From assembly GCA_045654205.1 (NCBI GenBank), contig JAZOMZ010000027.1, positions 1 to 35,573 of the forward strand: DNA of 35,573 nucleotides, in the 5' to 3' direction. The stretch comes from Enterocola sp045654205. Its GTDB lineage: Bacteria; Bacteroidota; Bacteroidia; Bacteroidales; Paludibacteraceae. The notes beneath the pieces are model-generated. The model did not search any database. It worked only from the letters and a program-made list of their open reading frames with translations, and had not been told where the DNA came from. Position numbers and translations under genes: made by a program. This document shows positions 8,526-17,119 of the stretch, piece by piece; position 1 is the stretch's first letter; each line of letters begins with the position of its first letter.

Positions 8526-8993
8526 ATGAAAAGAATTAATGTTTTGTTAATGGCACTATGGGGAATAGTTTCCTTGATGAGTGCAAACGAACCTGCTCTT
8601 ATTACCATTGGTTCTGATGGAATGGAGAATTCTTATCTACTTGCTTCGGTGCAACAAGTGGTTTTCAACGAAAGCCAGTTTTCTACCATGAGCATAGAGA
8701 AGAAAGATGGTTCTGTGGTAAATGATGTGCGCACATTGCTGTTTGGTAGCATGCAAGATGTGCCTACATCGGTAGAGGAAAATGCAGAGTCTATGGTGTA
8801 TGTTTACCCTAATCCTGTGGTAAATACACTTTATGTAGATGGTATTTCTGCTGATGAAACTCTTTTTGTATTTAATTTAACTGGTAAGTGCGTTATTCAA
8901 ACCACTGGTAACGAAGTGGATGTGCAAGGATTACCAAACGGAACTTACCTATTGAAGTTAAACAACCAATGTGTCAAATTTATTAAACATTAA
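8526..8993 (+). CDS. Small secreted protein with T9SS type A sorting domain
   Basis: A 155-residue protein: signal peptide (to about residue 20), two short repeats of a Bacteroidota secreted-protein motif ending in a hydrophobic V-F/L-F (ITIGSDG...VQQVVF and SIEKKDGSVV...RTLLF), then a type A C-terminal sorting domain from about residue 90 (VYVYPNPVVNTLYVDG, VFNLTGK, GLPNGTYLLKL). It should be exported by the type IX system and attached to the surface or released. It is the first gene after the cobalamin riboswitch, 5 nt ahead of the DUF4465 gene, so it is probably B12-regulated. Beyond the sorting signal there is little protein, so it may be a small binding or anchoring part rather than an enzyme. 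Confidence 0.8.
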   Translation: MKRINVLLMALWGIVSLMSANEPALITIGSDGMENSYLLASVQQVVFNESQFSTMSIEKKDGSVVNDVRTLLFGSMQDVPTSVEENAESMVYVYPNPVVNTLYVDGISADETLFVFNLTGKCVIQTTGNEVDVQGLPNGTYLLKLNNQCVKFIKH

Positions 8994-8998
8994 AAGCT

Positions 8999-9937
8999 AT
9001 GAAAAAGATTTTTACACTTATATTATTAGTATGTAGTACAGTAGTGGCATTTGCCCAAAGTAATTTTTATATTTACAAAACCGACGGTTCGGTAGTAGAG
9101 TTTGTAATTAGCGAAGTGGATAGTATTGGTTTTATTGCGCCAAAGCCTGCCAAAACTATTAAAACTTTAACTTTTGAAGACGCTGACGCTAAGTTTTCTA
9201 GTTATTCACTAGACTATTGTGGTGTAACTGTGAATACATGGAGTGATATTATTCCTGGAAAAGATGAGCAAGCATACGGAGCAAGTTCATTAATTTATGA
9301 TATGGCTTCTAATAATGCTCAATACACTTGGAATGATGAAAACAACACTCTACTAACACATACTTTCCCATTCAACTGGGGTGGTTACAGTCTTTCTGGT
9401 GGCGGTATGGTCATTTCAAATATGACAACCACACTTGAAGATATGGAAAATGATTATGATATTTATAATCATCAGCTTTCTATATTAAGCGAATCTGGTT
9501 ACAATGGCTCTAGCAATTTTGCTATTGTTTACAACGATTCTCAAGTGGATGGCGAAGTAAAAAATACACTTTCGTTTACTGATGGAAGTGCTCATACTAT
9601 CAAAGGTATGTATGTAACTATACCTGCGGTTACTTTATATTGTATGCTTTATGGAAATCAATTTTCTGAAGCTTACGACGAAGATGATTTCTTGAAACTT
9701 GTTGCTACTGGTAAAAAAGCAGATGGAAGTGAAAGTTCTGTAGAATTTGTTTTAGCAGAAGGCAATAATTATGACACTTGGGCATTAGACTGGACTAAAT
9801 GGGATTTAAGCGCTTTAGGCGAAGTAGTTTCTGTTAGTTTCCACATGGAAGAGAATCAGGTAGACGATTACGGTTACGCACAATATTATAAAACACCACT
9901 ATATTTTGCATTTGATGATGTTGAAGTTGAATTCTAA
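8999..9937 (+). CDS. DUF4465 domain secreted protein of the B12 cluster
   Basis: A 312-residue protein with a Sec signal peptide ending VAFAQ (residue 20). A short YKTDGSVVEF...VDSIGF motif follows (about 25-46), then a DUF4465 domain from about residue 56 (TLTFEDADAKF) to the end, closing with the typical FAFDDVEVEF. DUF4465 proteins are frequent neighbours of btuB in Bacteroidota and are inferred to be extracytoplasmic; surface B12-binding proteins named BtuH have been described from such loci, but membership cannot be settled by eye. There is no lipobox, so it may be periplasmic or secreted rather than lipid-anchored. The next gene begins inside its 3' end (23-nt overlap). Confidence 0.8.
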   Translation: MKKIFTLILLVCSTVVAFAQSNFYIYKTDGSVVEFVISEVDSIGFIAPKPAKTIKTLTFEDADAKFSSYSLDYCGVTVNTWSDIIPGKDEQAYGASSLIYDMASNNAQYTWNDENNTLLTHTFPFNWGGYSLSGGGMVISNMTTTLEDMENDYDIYNHQLSILSESGYNGSSNFAIVYNDSQVDGEVKNTLSFTDGSAHTIKGMYVTIPAVTLYCMLYGNQFSEAYDEDDFLKLVATGKKADGSESSVEFVLAEGNNYDTWALDWTKWDLSALGEVVSVSFHMEENQVDDYGYAQYYKTPLYFAFDDVEVEF

Positions 9938-10922
9938 ATTATTAAACCTTTTATTAGCGATTTTATTTTTTGGACTAGTAGGATGTAACTATGACGGTGA
10001 AATCCCTGACGGTCCGGGTGAAGAAGATAAAGAAGTGCCTGTAGGACCATCGAGTCCTACAGAACCTTCTGACAAACCTGTAGTTGGTTATAGGCCTAAA
10101 ACAGCATCATCTAGTGTAAACTGTAGTGTTGTTTATGAATATATGCCTGCTCCTGGTCAGTTTATCAATGAACTAAAAACTGGTGGTTTTGATGGTACTC
10201 AAACAACTCAAGCGTCTGCCAATGACTATGCTTTAGGACGCCTTAATAAGGGTACTTTTGTTTCTCTTGGTGCATTTGGAGGTTATATTGTGGTAGGTTT
10301 TGACCATAGTATTTTGAATACAGGTGGTTATGATTTAGCTGTAGTTGGTAATTCTTTCAAAAATTCTTCTGAGCCTGGCATTGTTTATGTAATGAAAGAC
10401 TCAAATGGTGATGGTTTGCCAAATGACATTTGGTATGAACTAGCAGGCTCTGATACAGATGCTGCAACTACTATTAGAGACTATGAAGTAACATACTATA
10501 GACCAACAGAGGCTGGTGCTCCTATAAAATGGACTGATAACCAAGGTGGTAGCGGTGAAATTGATTATCTTAAAGCATATCACGACCAAGACTATTATTA
10601 TCCTCTTTGGGTAGAAACAGATACTTACACCCTTAAGGGCACGCGTTTGGAGTCTAAAAACTACGACCAATCTGGCAAAGGTTCTTACTGGGTACTGCCT
10701 GAATATGGTTGGGGCTATGCAGACAATTATAGCGCAACAGACAGAGTGAATAATACGTCAAAGGATAATAAATTCTGTATTTCTAATGCTATAGACAAAG
10801 ATGGCAATGAGGTTATCTTGCCATACATCGATTTTGTGAAAATTCAAACAGGTGTGCAAAGCAAATCTGGATGGCTTGGTGAGGTGTCTACCGAAGTGCT
10901 TGGAGTTTATGACCTAAATTAA
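9915..10922 (+). CDS. Cell-surface lipoprotein of the B12 uptake cluster
   Basis: About 335 residues. The longest frame starts at a TTG at 9906, but the ATG at 9915 (or 9918) gives a clean lipoprotein signal ending GLVGC (Cys24), so I use 9915. A Pro/Glu/Asp-rich linker (about 25-55) follows, then a globular domain with GRLNKGTFVSLGAFGGYIVVGFDH, DLAVVGNSF and DSNGDGLPNDIWYELAGS. The last, DxNxDGxxND, resembles a calcium-binding loop. Homologues labelled 'cell surface protein' sit beside btuB/btuG in gut Bacteroidota, where they are thought to help capture cobamides at the surface. That role is inferred from neighbourhood; the biochemical function is not established. Confidence 0.75.
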   Translation: MMLKLNSKLLNLLLAILFFGLVGCNYDGEIPDGPGEEDKEVPVGPSSPTEPSDKPVVGYRPKTASSSVNCSVVYEYMPAPGQFINELKTGGFDGTQTTQASANDYALGRLNKGTFVSLGAFGGYIVVGFDHSILNTGGYDLAVVGNSFKNSSEPGIVYVMKDSNGDGLPNDIWYELAGSDTDAATTIRDYEVTYYRPTEAGAPIKWTDNQGGSGEIDYLKAYHDQDYYYPLWVETDTYTLKGTRLESKNYDQSGKGSYWVLPEYGWGYADNYSATDRVNNTSKDNKFCISNAIDKDGNEVILPYIDFVKIQTGVQSKSGWLGEVSTEVLGVYDLN

Positions 10923-10936
10923 TTAGGAGTTAGGAG
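10923..10936 (+). repeat. Two TTAGGAG heptamers supplying the btuG ribosome-binding site
   Basis: Two perfect TTAGGAG units fill the gap between the stop codon at 10920-10922 and the GTG at 10936-10938; the GTG shares the final G. This gives an AGGAG Shine-Dalgarno-like core, unusual in Bacteroidota. The same heptamer forms the arrays at 32829-32856 and, inverted, 33240-33267. Confidence 0.7.
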
Positions 10937-11988
10937 TGAAAAACAAATTAATTGCTATATTATTAATTCTTCTATCTTCGTGTATGAAGTGGGAATATGC
11001 CTTGCAGGAGGACTTTAGTCTTCCTGCCGAAGGCTTATTTGTGATAAACGAGGGGAATTTTCAATATGGCAATGCTTCACTTTCATTTTACGACCCACTA
11101 CTCAAAACCACAGAAAACGAAGTTTTTCTACGTTCAAATGGCATGAAACTCGGCGATGTGGCACAGTCTATGACCATGAGAGGTGATGTAGCTTGGATAG
11201 TGGTAAACAACTCGCACGTGGTGTTTGCTATAAATACAAAAACACTTAAAGAAGTTGGACGCATTGTAAACCTTACTTCACCTAGATATATGCACTTTAT
11301 TTCTGACGAAAAGGCATATATTACCCAAATTTGGGACAACAGAATCTTCATCGTTAACCCTAAAAAACTTGCCATTACAGGCTATATCACTTGCCCTAAT
11401 ATGACTATGGAAAGTGGTTCTACTGAGCAAATGGTGCAAAAAGGCAAGTATGTGTATGTAAATTGTTGGTCATATCAAAATAGAATCCTTAAAATAGATA
11501 CCGAAACCGACGAAATAGTAGATGAACTTACTATTGGCATTCAGCCTACTTCGCTAGCGCTAGATGCAAACGGAAAACTTTGGACTGTAACCGATGGTGG
11601 TTACGAAGGCTCTCCATACGGCTATGAAGCACCTGCTCTTTATCGTATAAACCCAGAAGAAATGCAGGTAGAACAACGCTTCGACTTTGCCTTTGGCGAT
11701 AGCCCTTCAGAAATACAGATAAATGGAGATGGCACAGAAATTTATTGGATAAATGAGGATATTTGGCGAATGAATGTAAATGATGAGTCGTTACCAGTAA
11801 CACCATTCTTACCTACAAAAGGTACTATTTATTATGGCCTAACCGTGTCTCCATACAATGGCGACGTGTATGTGGCAGATGCAATAGACTATGTTCAGAT
11901 GGGTAAAATCTACAGATATTCTGCAGTGGGTGATAGTATAGATGAATTTTATGCAGGAATTATTCCTGGAGCATTCGCATGGAAGTAA
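10936..11988 (+). CDS. btuG: BtuG-like surface beta-propeller B12-binding lipoprotein (DUF5074/YncE-like)
   Basis: A 350-residue protein. The GTG start is favoured because it gives a clean lipoprotein signal (MKNKLIAILLILLSSC, Cys16), and no usable ATG lies before that cysteine. The mature part is a repeat-built beta-propeller: EGLFVINEGNFQYGNASLSFYDP near residues 32-54 (the DUF5074/BtuG signature), then blades with QSMTMRGDVAWIVVNNSHVVFAIN, KAYITQIWDNRIFIVNPK, KYVYVNCWSYQNRILKID and GDVYVADAIDYVQMGKIYRY. Known biology: BtuG of Bacteroides is a surface propeller lipoprotein that binds cobalamin very tightly and caps BtuB. The btuB gene follows with a 10-nt overlap, downstream of a cobalamin riboswitch, so the assignment is strong. 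Translation may depend on the heptamer-derived ribosome-binding site. Confidence 0.88.
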   Translation: MKNKLIAILLILLSSCMKWEYALQEDFSLPAEGLFVINEGNFQYGNASLSFYDPLLKTTENEVFLRSNGMKLGDVAQSMTMRGDVAWIVVNNSHVVFAINTKTLKEVGRIVNLTSPRYMHFISDEKAYITQIWDNRIFIVNPKKLAITGYITCPNMTMESGSTEQMVQKGKYVYVNCWSYQNRILKIDTETDEIVDELTIGIQPTSLALDANGKLWTVTDGGYEGSPYGYEAPALYRINPEEMQVEQRFDFAFGDSPSEIQINGDGTEIYWINEDIWRMNVNDESLPVTPFLPTKGTIYYGLTVSPYNGDVYVADAIDYVQMGKIYRYSAVGDSIDEFYAGIIPGAFAWK

Positions 11989-14039
11989 ATAAAAGATTAT
12001 ACATATTATTTATTGTTTTCTGGGCATTTGCTGGAGTATTTGCCTATGAAGCCGACACTACTTCTGTGCTGAACAAGGGCGTTGAACTAGGTGGCGTAAC
12101 CATTTTTGGTAAACGCTCTATCAAGGAAATTGGTACTAGTAAAACCAATTTCGACTCCACTATGCTCAAAGAAAATATTGCCCAAAGCATGGCAGATGTG
12201 CTTACGCAACACTCTTCACTTTTTGTAAAAAGTTATGGCCGTGCTACTCTTTCTACTGTATCTTTTCGTGGAACTTCGCCATCGCATACACAGGTTACTT
12301 GGAATGGTATGCGTATGAACAACCCTATGCTCGGCATGACAGACTTTTCTATGATTCCGTCTTACTTTATAGATGATGCTTCGCTTTTGCATGGCACATC
12401 ATCTGTAAACGAAACAGGAGGTGGGCTAGGTGGTTCTGTAAAAATGAGCACAAAACCTGCAAATGCAAAAGGTTTTGGGCTTCAATATGTGCAAGGTATG
12501 GGTTCGTTTAATAGTTTTGACGAGTTTCTTCGTCTTACATACGGAGATAAACATTGGCAAGTATCCACTCGTGCTGTGCTTTCTACTTCTCCAAATAATT
12601 TTACCTACCGCAACCACGACAAAAAGGAGAATATCTATGATGAAAATATGAATATCATAGACCAATATTACCCTGTAGAGGAAAACAAGAGTGGTGCTTA
12701 CAAAGATTTTCATATACTTCAAGAGGTGTATTACAACACAGGAACAGGGCATAAATTTGGCCTAAATGCTTGGTATTTGCAGTCTCATAGAGAGCTGCCA
12801 ATGCTTACTACAGACTATGCCACCGATACTGAGTTTGAAAATGCTCAACGCGAGCGAACATTTCGTGGAGTTTTGTCTTACGACTTTATTAAAAATTCTT
12901 TTAAGTTAGCAGCTAAAGCAGGTTATGTAAACACCTATATGGCATACGATTATAAGCGCGACGTGGGCAACGGCATAATGGCTTCCATGACAGAATCTAG
13001 AAGCAAAATCAATACCGCATACGCTCAAGCTGATTCAGAATATTTTATAGGTGATAAATGGTTATTTACAGCCAATCTTGCTTTCTATCAACACTTTGTA
13101 GAAAGTAGAGACAAAAATATCATCAAGGTAGATGGTGGCAAGGCAATAGTGGGTTATAAAAAGGCTCGCATGGAACTATCTGGTGCTATTTCAGCCAAAT
13201 GGCAACCAATAGACCGCTTTGGTATGTCTATTGTGCTGCGCGACGAAATGTATGGAGAAGAATTTTCGCCTATTATTCCAGCATTCTTTGTAGATGGTGT
13301 TCTTTGGCCAAAGATAAACTTAACAGCCAAAGCATCTGTGTCTAGAAACTTTAGATTCCCAACACTTAACGACCTTTATTTCCTTCCTGGAGGTAATCCA
13401 GATTTGAAGCGTGAAAGTGGTTGGACCTACGATGCCGGACTTTCTTTTAACTACATAAAAGAGGGTGTTTGTAATATTTCGGGTAGTGCCACATGGTTTG
13501 ATTCATACGTAAAAGATTGGATTATTTGGCTTCCTACAACCAAAGGTTTCTTCTCTCCAAAAAATATTAAGGATGTGCACGCATATGGAGTGGAGCTTAA
13601 GTCTGCCAATACATTCTATCTAAGCAAAAATTGGCGTTTAGACCTAGAAGGAACATTCTCTTGGACTCCGTCTATAAACAACGGTGACCCTATGTCACCT
13701 GCTGACAAATCTGTGGGCAAACAACTTCCTTACGTACCAGAATATGTGGCAAATGTGTCTGGAAAAATTACTTATAAAACATTCTCATTCCTGTATAAAT
13801 GGTCGTATTATAGCGAGCGTTATACCATGTCTAGCAACGACTTATCTCTTTCTGGCCAGCTTCCTAAGTACTTTATGAGTAATATCACCATAGAAAAACT
13901 CCTAAAATTTTCGTGGTCTGATATCAATATTAAGTTTAATATAAACAATCTCTTCAACGAAGAATATCTTTCTGTTCTTTCGCGCCCAATGCCAGGCATC
14001 AACTTCCAACTCTTCCTTGGCATCACTCCAAAATGGTAG
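11979..14039 (+). CDS. btuB: BtuB-like TonB-dependent outer-membrane cobalamin receptor
   Basis: A 686-residue protein. A signal peptide (to about residue 22) is followed by a short N-terminal stretch with VELGGVTIFGKR (TonB-box/plug entry), a plug domain at about 45-160 (MADVLTQHSSLFVKSYGRATLSTVSFRGTSPSHTQVTWNG, GGGLGGSVKM) and a 22-strand-type barrel to the C-terminus (NINNLFNEEYLSVLSRPMPGINF). TonB-dependent receptors import scarce ligands using the proton motive force. Riboswitch control and the overlapping btuG gene point to cobalamin or related cobamides. It is the last gene of the riboswitch transcript; the following gene has its own -7-like TATTTTTG box near 14105. Confidence 0.92.
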   Translation: MEVNKRLYILFIVFWAFAGVFAYEADTTSVLNKGVELGGVTIFGKRSIKEIGTSKTNFDSTMLKENIAQSMADVLTQHSSLFVKSYGRATLSTVSFRGTSPSHTQVTWNGMRMNNPMLGMTDFSMIPSYFIDDASLLHGTSSVNETGGGLGGSVKMSTKPANAKGFGLQYVQGMGSFNSFDEFLRLTYGDKHWQVSTRAVLSTSPNNFTYRNHDKKENIYDENMNIIDQYYPVEENKSGAYKDFHILQEVYYNTGTGHKFGLNAWYLQSHRELPMLTTDYATDTEFENAQRERTFRGVLSYDFIKNSFKLAAKAGYVNTYMAYDYKRDVGNGIMASMTESRSKINTAYAQADSEYFIGDKWLFTANLAFYQHFVESRDKNIIKVDGGKAIVGYKKARMELSGAISAKWQPIDRFGMSIVLRDEMYGEEFSPIIPAFFVDGVLWPKINLTAKASVSRNFRFPTLNDLYFLPGGNPDLKRESGWTYDAGLSFNYIKEGVCNISGSATWFDSYVKDWIIWLPTTKGFFSPKNIKDVHAYGVELKSANTFYLSKNWRLDLEGTFSWTPSINNGDPMSPADKSVGKQLPYVPEYVANVSGKITYKTFSFLYKWSYYSERYTMSSNDLSLSGQLPKYFMSNITIEKLLKFSWSDINIKFNINNLFNEEYLSVLSRPMPGINFQLFLGITPKW

Positions 14040-14135
14040 AGGAGTGTAACTACAAATTTTCATAAAAAATCTTATTATATTTCAGATATTTGCTGATAAA
14101 GATGTATTTTTGCATATAGACTAAAATTTAAAATT

Positions 14136-14312
14136 ATGCATAAAAAACTTCTTATTATAACATTTGTGATGAGTGTGTTGGCGTTTGCCGCATCGGTGTA
14201 TTTGTGTGTGGTGATGCCAGAAACCACAAATTTTATGTTGGCGGGAGTGCTTGCTCTTGGCGCAGTATTTTTCTACAAACAGATAAAGAATTACCCTAAA
14301 GATAAACAATAA
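14136..14312 (+). CDS. Small two-helix membrane protein (58 aa)
   Basis: An ATG at 14136 opens a 58-residue frame with two hydrophobic segments (about residues 4-26, LLIITFVMSVLAFAASVYLCVV, and about 32-47, FMLAGVLALGAVFFY) and a basic tail ending KNYPKDKQ. It begins about 100 nt after btuB, behind a possible -7 box, and stops 2 nt before the M16 protease, so the two are probably co-transcribed. I do not recognise a family. Coding support is the tight spacing and membrane-protein composition. Confidence 0.6.
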   Translation: MHKKLLIITFVMSVLAFAASVYLCVVMPETTNFMLAGVLALGAVFFYKQIKNYPKDKQ

Positions 14313-14314
14313 TT

Positions 14315-17104
14315 ATGAAAAGAATTCTTCTTGCTTTATGTTGTTTAGTAAGTGGCATTAGTCTTTTTGCGTACACTCATATACCAGCAGATAGTGCTGT
14401 TGTAAAAGGTGTGTTGCCCAATGGGCTAACATATTACATCCGTCACAACGATTATATTCCAAATCGTGCTGCATTTCATATTGCTCAAAAGGTGGGTTCT
14501 ATACAAGAAACGCAAGGACAACGTGGTTTGGCACACTTTTTGGAACACATGGCGTTTAACGGAACCAAGCATTATCCAGACAAAGCACTTATCAATTATC
14601 TTGAAACCATAGGGGTGAAATTTGGGGCAAACCTAAATGCTTATACCTCTGTGGATGAGACAGTTTACATGATAACAGACGTGCCAACAGAGCGCGTTAG
14701 CACTGTAGATTCTTGTTTGCTTATTCTTCGAGACTGGTCTGATGGAATTTCGCTAGAGGGTGAAGCAATAGATAAAGAACGCGGAGTGATAGAGGAAGAA
14801 TGGCGTACAAGAAACAACCCAATTTTGCGTCAGATAGAAGACAATGCGTCTGTGATTTATGCAGGCGATAAGTATGCCGATTGTATGCCTATTGGCAACA
14901 TGGATGTGGTGAGAAATTGCCCATACGATACCCTTCGTAGTTATTACAACACTTGGTATCGCCCAGATTTACAAGGTATTGTAGTGGTGGGTGATATAGA
15001 TGTGAAACGTACCGAAGAGAAAATTAAGGAACTGTTTGCTAGTGCAAAAGTGCCAGAGGGTGCTCCAGAGCGTGTTTATTTCCCTGTGTCTGAGTATAAA
15101 GAGCCTTGTATAGTGATTTCTGCAGATGCAGAAACTCCATTTACACTCCTTACTTATTCTCAAAAGGTGGATGATATTCCAGATTCACTAAAAAGTACAG
15201 AAGAGGGCCTAAAACAGGCATTTATTCGTGATGTGGTGGCAACCATGCTGTCAGACAGACTTTCGGATGTGATGAAAGAGGCTGAACCTCCTTTTGTAGG
15301 AGCAAATGCTTATTATGGTGATTTTTTGCTTTCGGGCAAACAAAAATGCTTTGAAATTGGTGCGCAAGTGTCTAATGCGGGTGCTGAGGTGGCGTTTACT
15401 CGTTTGATGGAAGAGGTGGAAAGAATGCGTCGCTTTGGTTTTACAGAAGCCGAATTGCAGCGAGCAGAAAAATCGTATTTGGCTCTGCTTGAGCAGATTT
15501 ACAATCATCGTGACCAACATAAAAACGATTATTTTGTAAGTGCTTGCATTGATAATTTTTTGAATAATGAAGCTATGCCTTCAGATGAAACCACATTCAA
15601 TATAAGTAAAAAAATTGCTTCGCAAGTTACCATAACCGATGTGAATGCTTGGGTAAACTCTTGGAATACAAACAACGTATTTATTTGGTTTGCAGGCTCT
15701 TCACTTGAAAATCTACCAACAAAAGAGTTTGTAAAAAATGAATTGATGGCTCTGCCAAACAAAGAAATAAAGGCGTATGAAGATGTTGAGTTGCCAGAGG
15801 CAATCATTTTAGATTCACAACTTCCTGCAAAAGGAAAAATACTTAAAAAACGTGCTATTAAAAACGGTGCCATTGAGTATAAACTATCAAATGGGGTAGA
15901 GGTTTATTTCAAACAAACCGACTTCAAGGATGATGAAATTTTGCTTTCTGCAAAAAGTTTTGGCGGAGCAATACTTCTAGATTCTACCGATTATGTAAAC
16001 GCTCGTTTTGCAGACGAACTATATGCCGAAGGTGGCATAGGCACCATGAATAAGGTGCAATTAGACAAGTTTTTGTCGGACAAACGCACTTCGCTTGATG
16101 CTTCTATTGGTACTTACAATGAGGAACTTAGCGGTTATGCTTCAAAGAAAGACGTCGATTATCTTTTCCAATTGTTGTATGCACATTTCACAGCAGTGAG
16201 AGAAGATTCTATTGCTTATCGTTCTTTTGTTGAACGTTTTATAGCCAACAACAAAGACCGTGATAATAGACCACTTACAGCTTTTGTAGATACCATTGAA
16301 AATAAATTGTATCGCGACAATAAACTAGTTTCAACGATAAAAATTGAAGACTTGCCAGCACTAGATTATGCACGTTCTATCGAGATATTTAAAGAACGTT
16401 TTGCCAATGCAGCGGACTTCAATTTTACCATTGTGGGTAGCATAGACGAAGCAACATTGGAACCAATTTTGGAAAAATATGTGGCTTCGCTTCCTGCAAA
16501 CAAAACTCGCGAAAAAGTGAAACGTGCAGAACCATTGGAACAAAAAGGGAAGGATGCTGTTCGTTTCAACAAAGAAATGCAAGTACCTGCTACTTGGGTA
16601 CTTATACGCAATTTTGTGGATGTTAAGACTTCGGCTAATAAGTTGGCGTATTTTATGTTAGAAGATATTTTAGATTTAGTTTACACCGAAAAAGTGCGTG
16701 AAGAGCAAGGAGGCACATACGGGGTTTCAACCAATGTGTCTTTGTCTAACGAACCTAAACCTCACGCAACTTTAACTATTCAGTTTTCAACGGATGCAGC
16801 AAAAGTAGATGCGTTGATTCCTATAGTGTATGCAGAACTAAAAAATATTGCTGAAAATGGCCCTCGTGAGGCAGATTTGCAAAAGGTGAAAGAGCACAAA
16901 AGAAAGACATTTGCCGATGAACAAAAAAGTAACAATTATTGGTCTTTACGTTTGCAAGCCATTCAAATGTATGGCAAGGATAACGGTGCTACTTACCTAA
17001 AACGTCTTGAAAAAACATCTGCCAAAGACATACAAAAGGCTGCTAAAGCATTGCTTAACAGCCCAAATCTAAAAGAAATAGTGCAAGTGGGTGTGAGTAA
17101 GTAG
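14315..17104 (+). CDS. M16 family zinc metalloprotease (pitrilysin/PqqL-like)
   Basis: A 929-residue protein with a signal peptide (to about residue 19). The inverted zinc motif HFLEH is seen at residues 74-78 (GLAHFLEHMAFNGTKHYP); the further Glu ligand is expected in the acidic stretch near 148-162 (EGEAIDKERGVIEEEW). The full four-domain length is present: an active N-terminal half with its R/Y partner, then an inactive second M16 half whose C-terminal region holds LVYTEKVREEQGGTYGVSTNVS (about 786-807). Such periplasmic M16 proteases of Bacteroidota degrade peptides up to protein size and keep substrates in a closed chamber. Nothing links it firmly to the B12 cluster beside it. The end is convergent with the glycosidase gene 15 bp away. 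Confidence 0.92.
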   Translation: MKRILLALCCLVSGISLFAYTHIPADSAVVKGVLPNGLTYYIRHNDYIPNRAAFHIAQKVGSIQETQGQRGLAHFLEHMAFNGTKHYPDKALINYLETIGVKFGANLNAYTSVDETVYMITDVPTERVSTVDSCLLILRDWSDGISLEGEAIDKERGVIEEEWRTRNNPILRQIEDNASVIYAGDKYADCMPIGNMDVVRNCPYDTLRSYYNTWYRPDLQGIVVVGDIDVKRTEEKIKELFASAKVPEGAPERVYFPVSEYKEPCIVISADAETPFTLLTYSQKVDDIPDSLKSTEEGLKQAFIRDVVATMLSDRLSDVMKEAEPPFVGANAYYGDFLLSGKQKCFEIGAQVSNAGAEVAFTRLMEEVERMRRFGFTEAELQRAEKSYLALLEQIYNHRDQHKNDYFVSACIDNFLNNEAMPSDETTFNISKKIASQVTITDVNAWVNSWNTNNVFIWFAGSSLENLPTKEFVKNELMALPNKEIKAYEDVELPEAIILDSQLPAKGKILKKRAIKNGAIEYKLSNGVEVYFKQTDFKDDEILLSAKSFGGAILLDSTDYVNARFADELYAEGGIGTMNKVQLDKFLSDKRTSLDASIGTYNEELSGYASKKDVDYLFQLLYAHFTAVREDSIAYRSFVERFIANNKDRDNRPLTAFVDTIENKLYRDNKLVSTIKIEDLPALDYARSIEIFKERFANAADFNFTIVGSIDEATLEPILEKYVASLPANKTREKVKRAEPLEQKGKDAVRFNKEMQVPATWVLIRNFVDVKTSANKLAYFMLEDILDLVYTEKVREEQGGTYGVSTNVSLSNEPKPHATLTIQFSTDAAKVDALIPIVYAELKNIAENGPREADLQKVKEHKRKTFADEQKSNNYWSLRLQAIQMYGKDNGATYLKRLEKTSAKDIQKAAKALLNSPNLKEIVQVGVSK

Positions 17105-17119
17105 TCTTACTGGGTCATT

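Noticed and set aside
14315..17104. M16 protease as part of the B12 uptake operon
   Set aside because: It lies about 275 nt after btuB with its own small upstream gene and a possible promoter; no functional tie to cobalamin is visible.
17096..17111. 6-bp hairpin between the convergent M16 and glycosidase genes as terminator
   Set aside because: Short stem overlapping the M16 stop codon and without a T-run in either direction.
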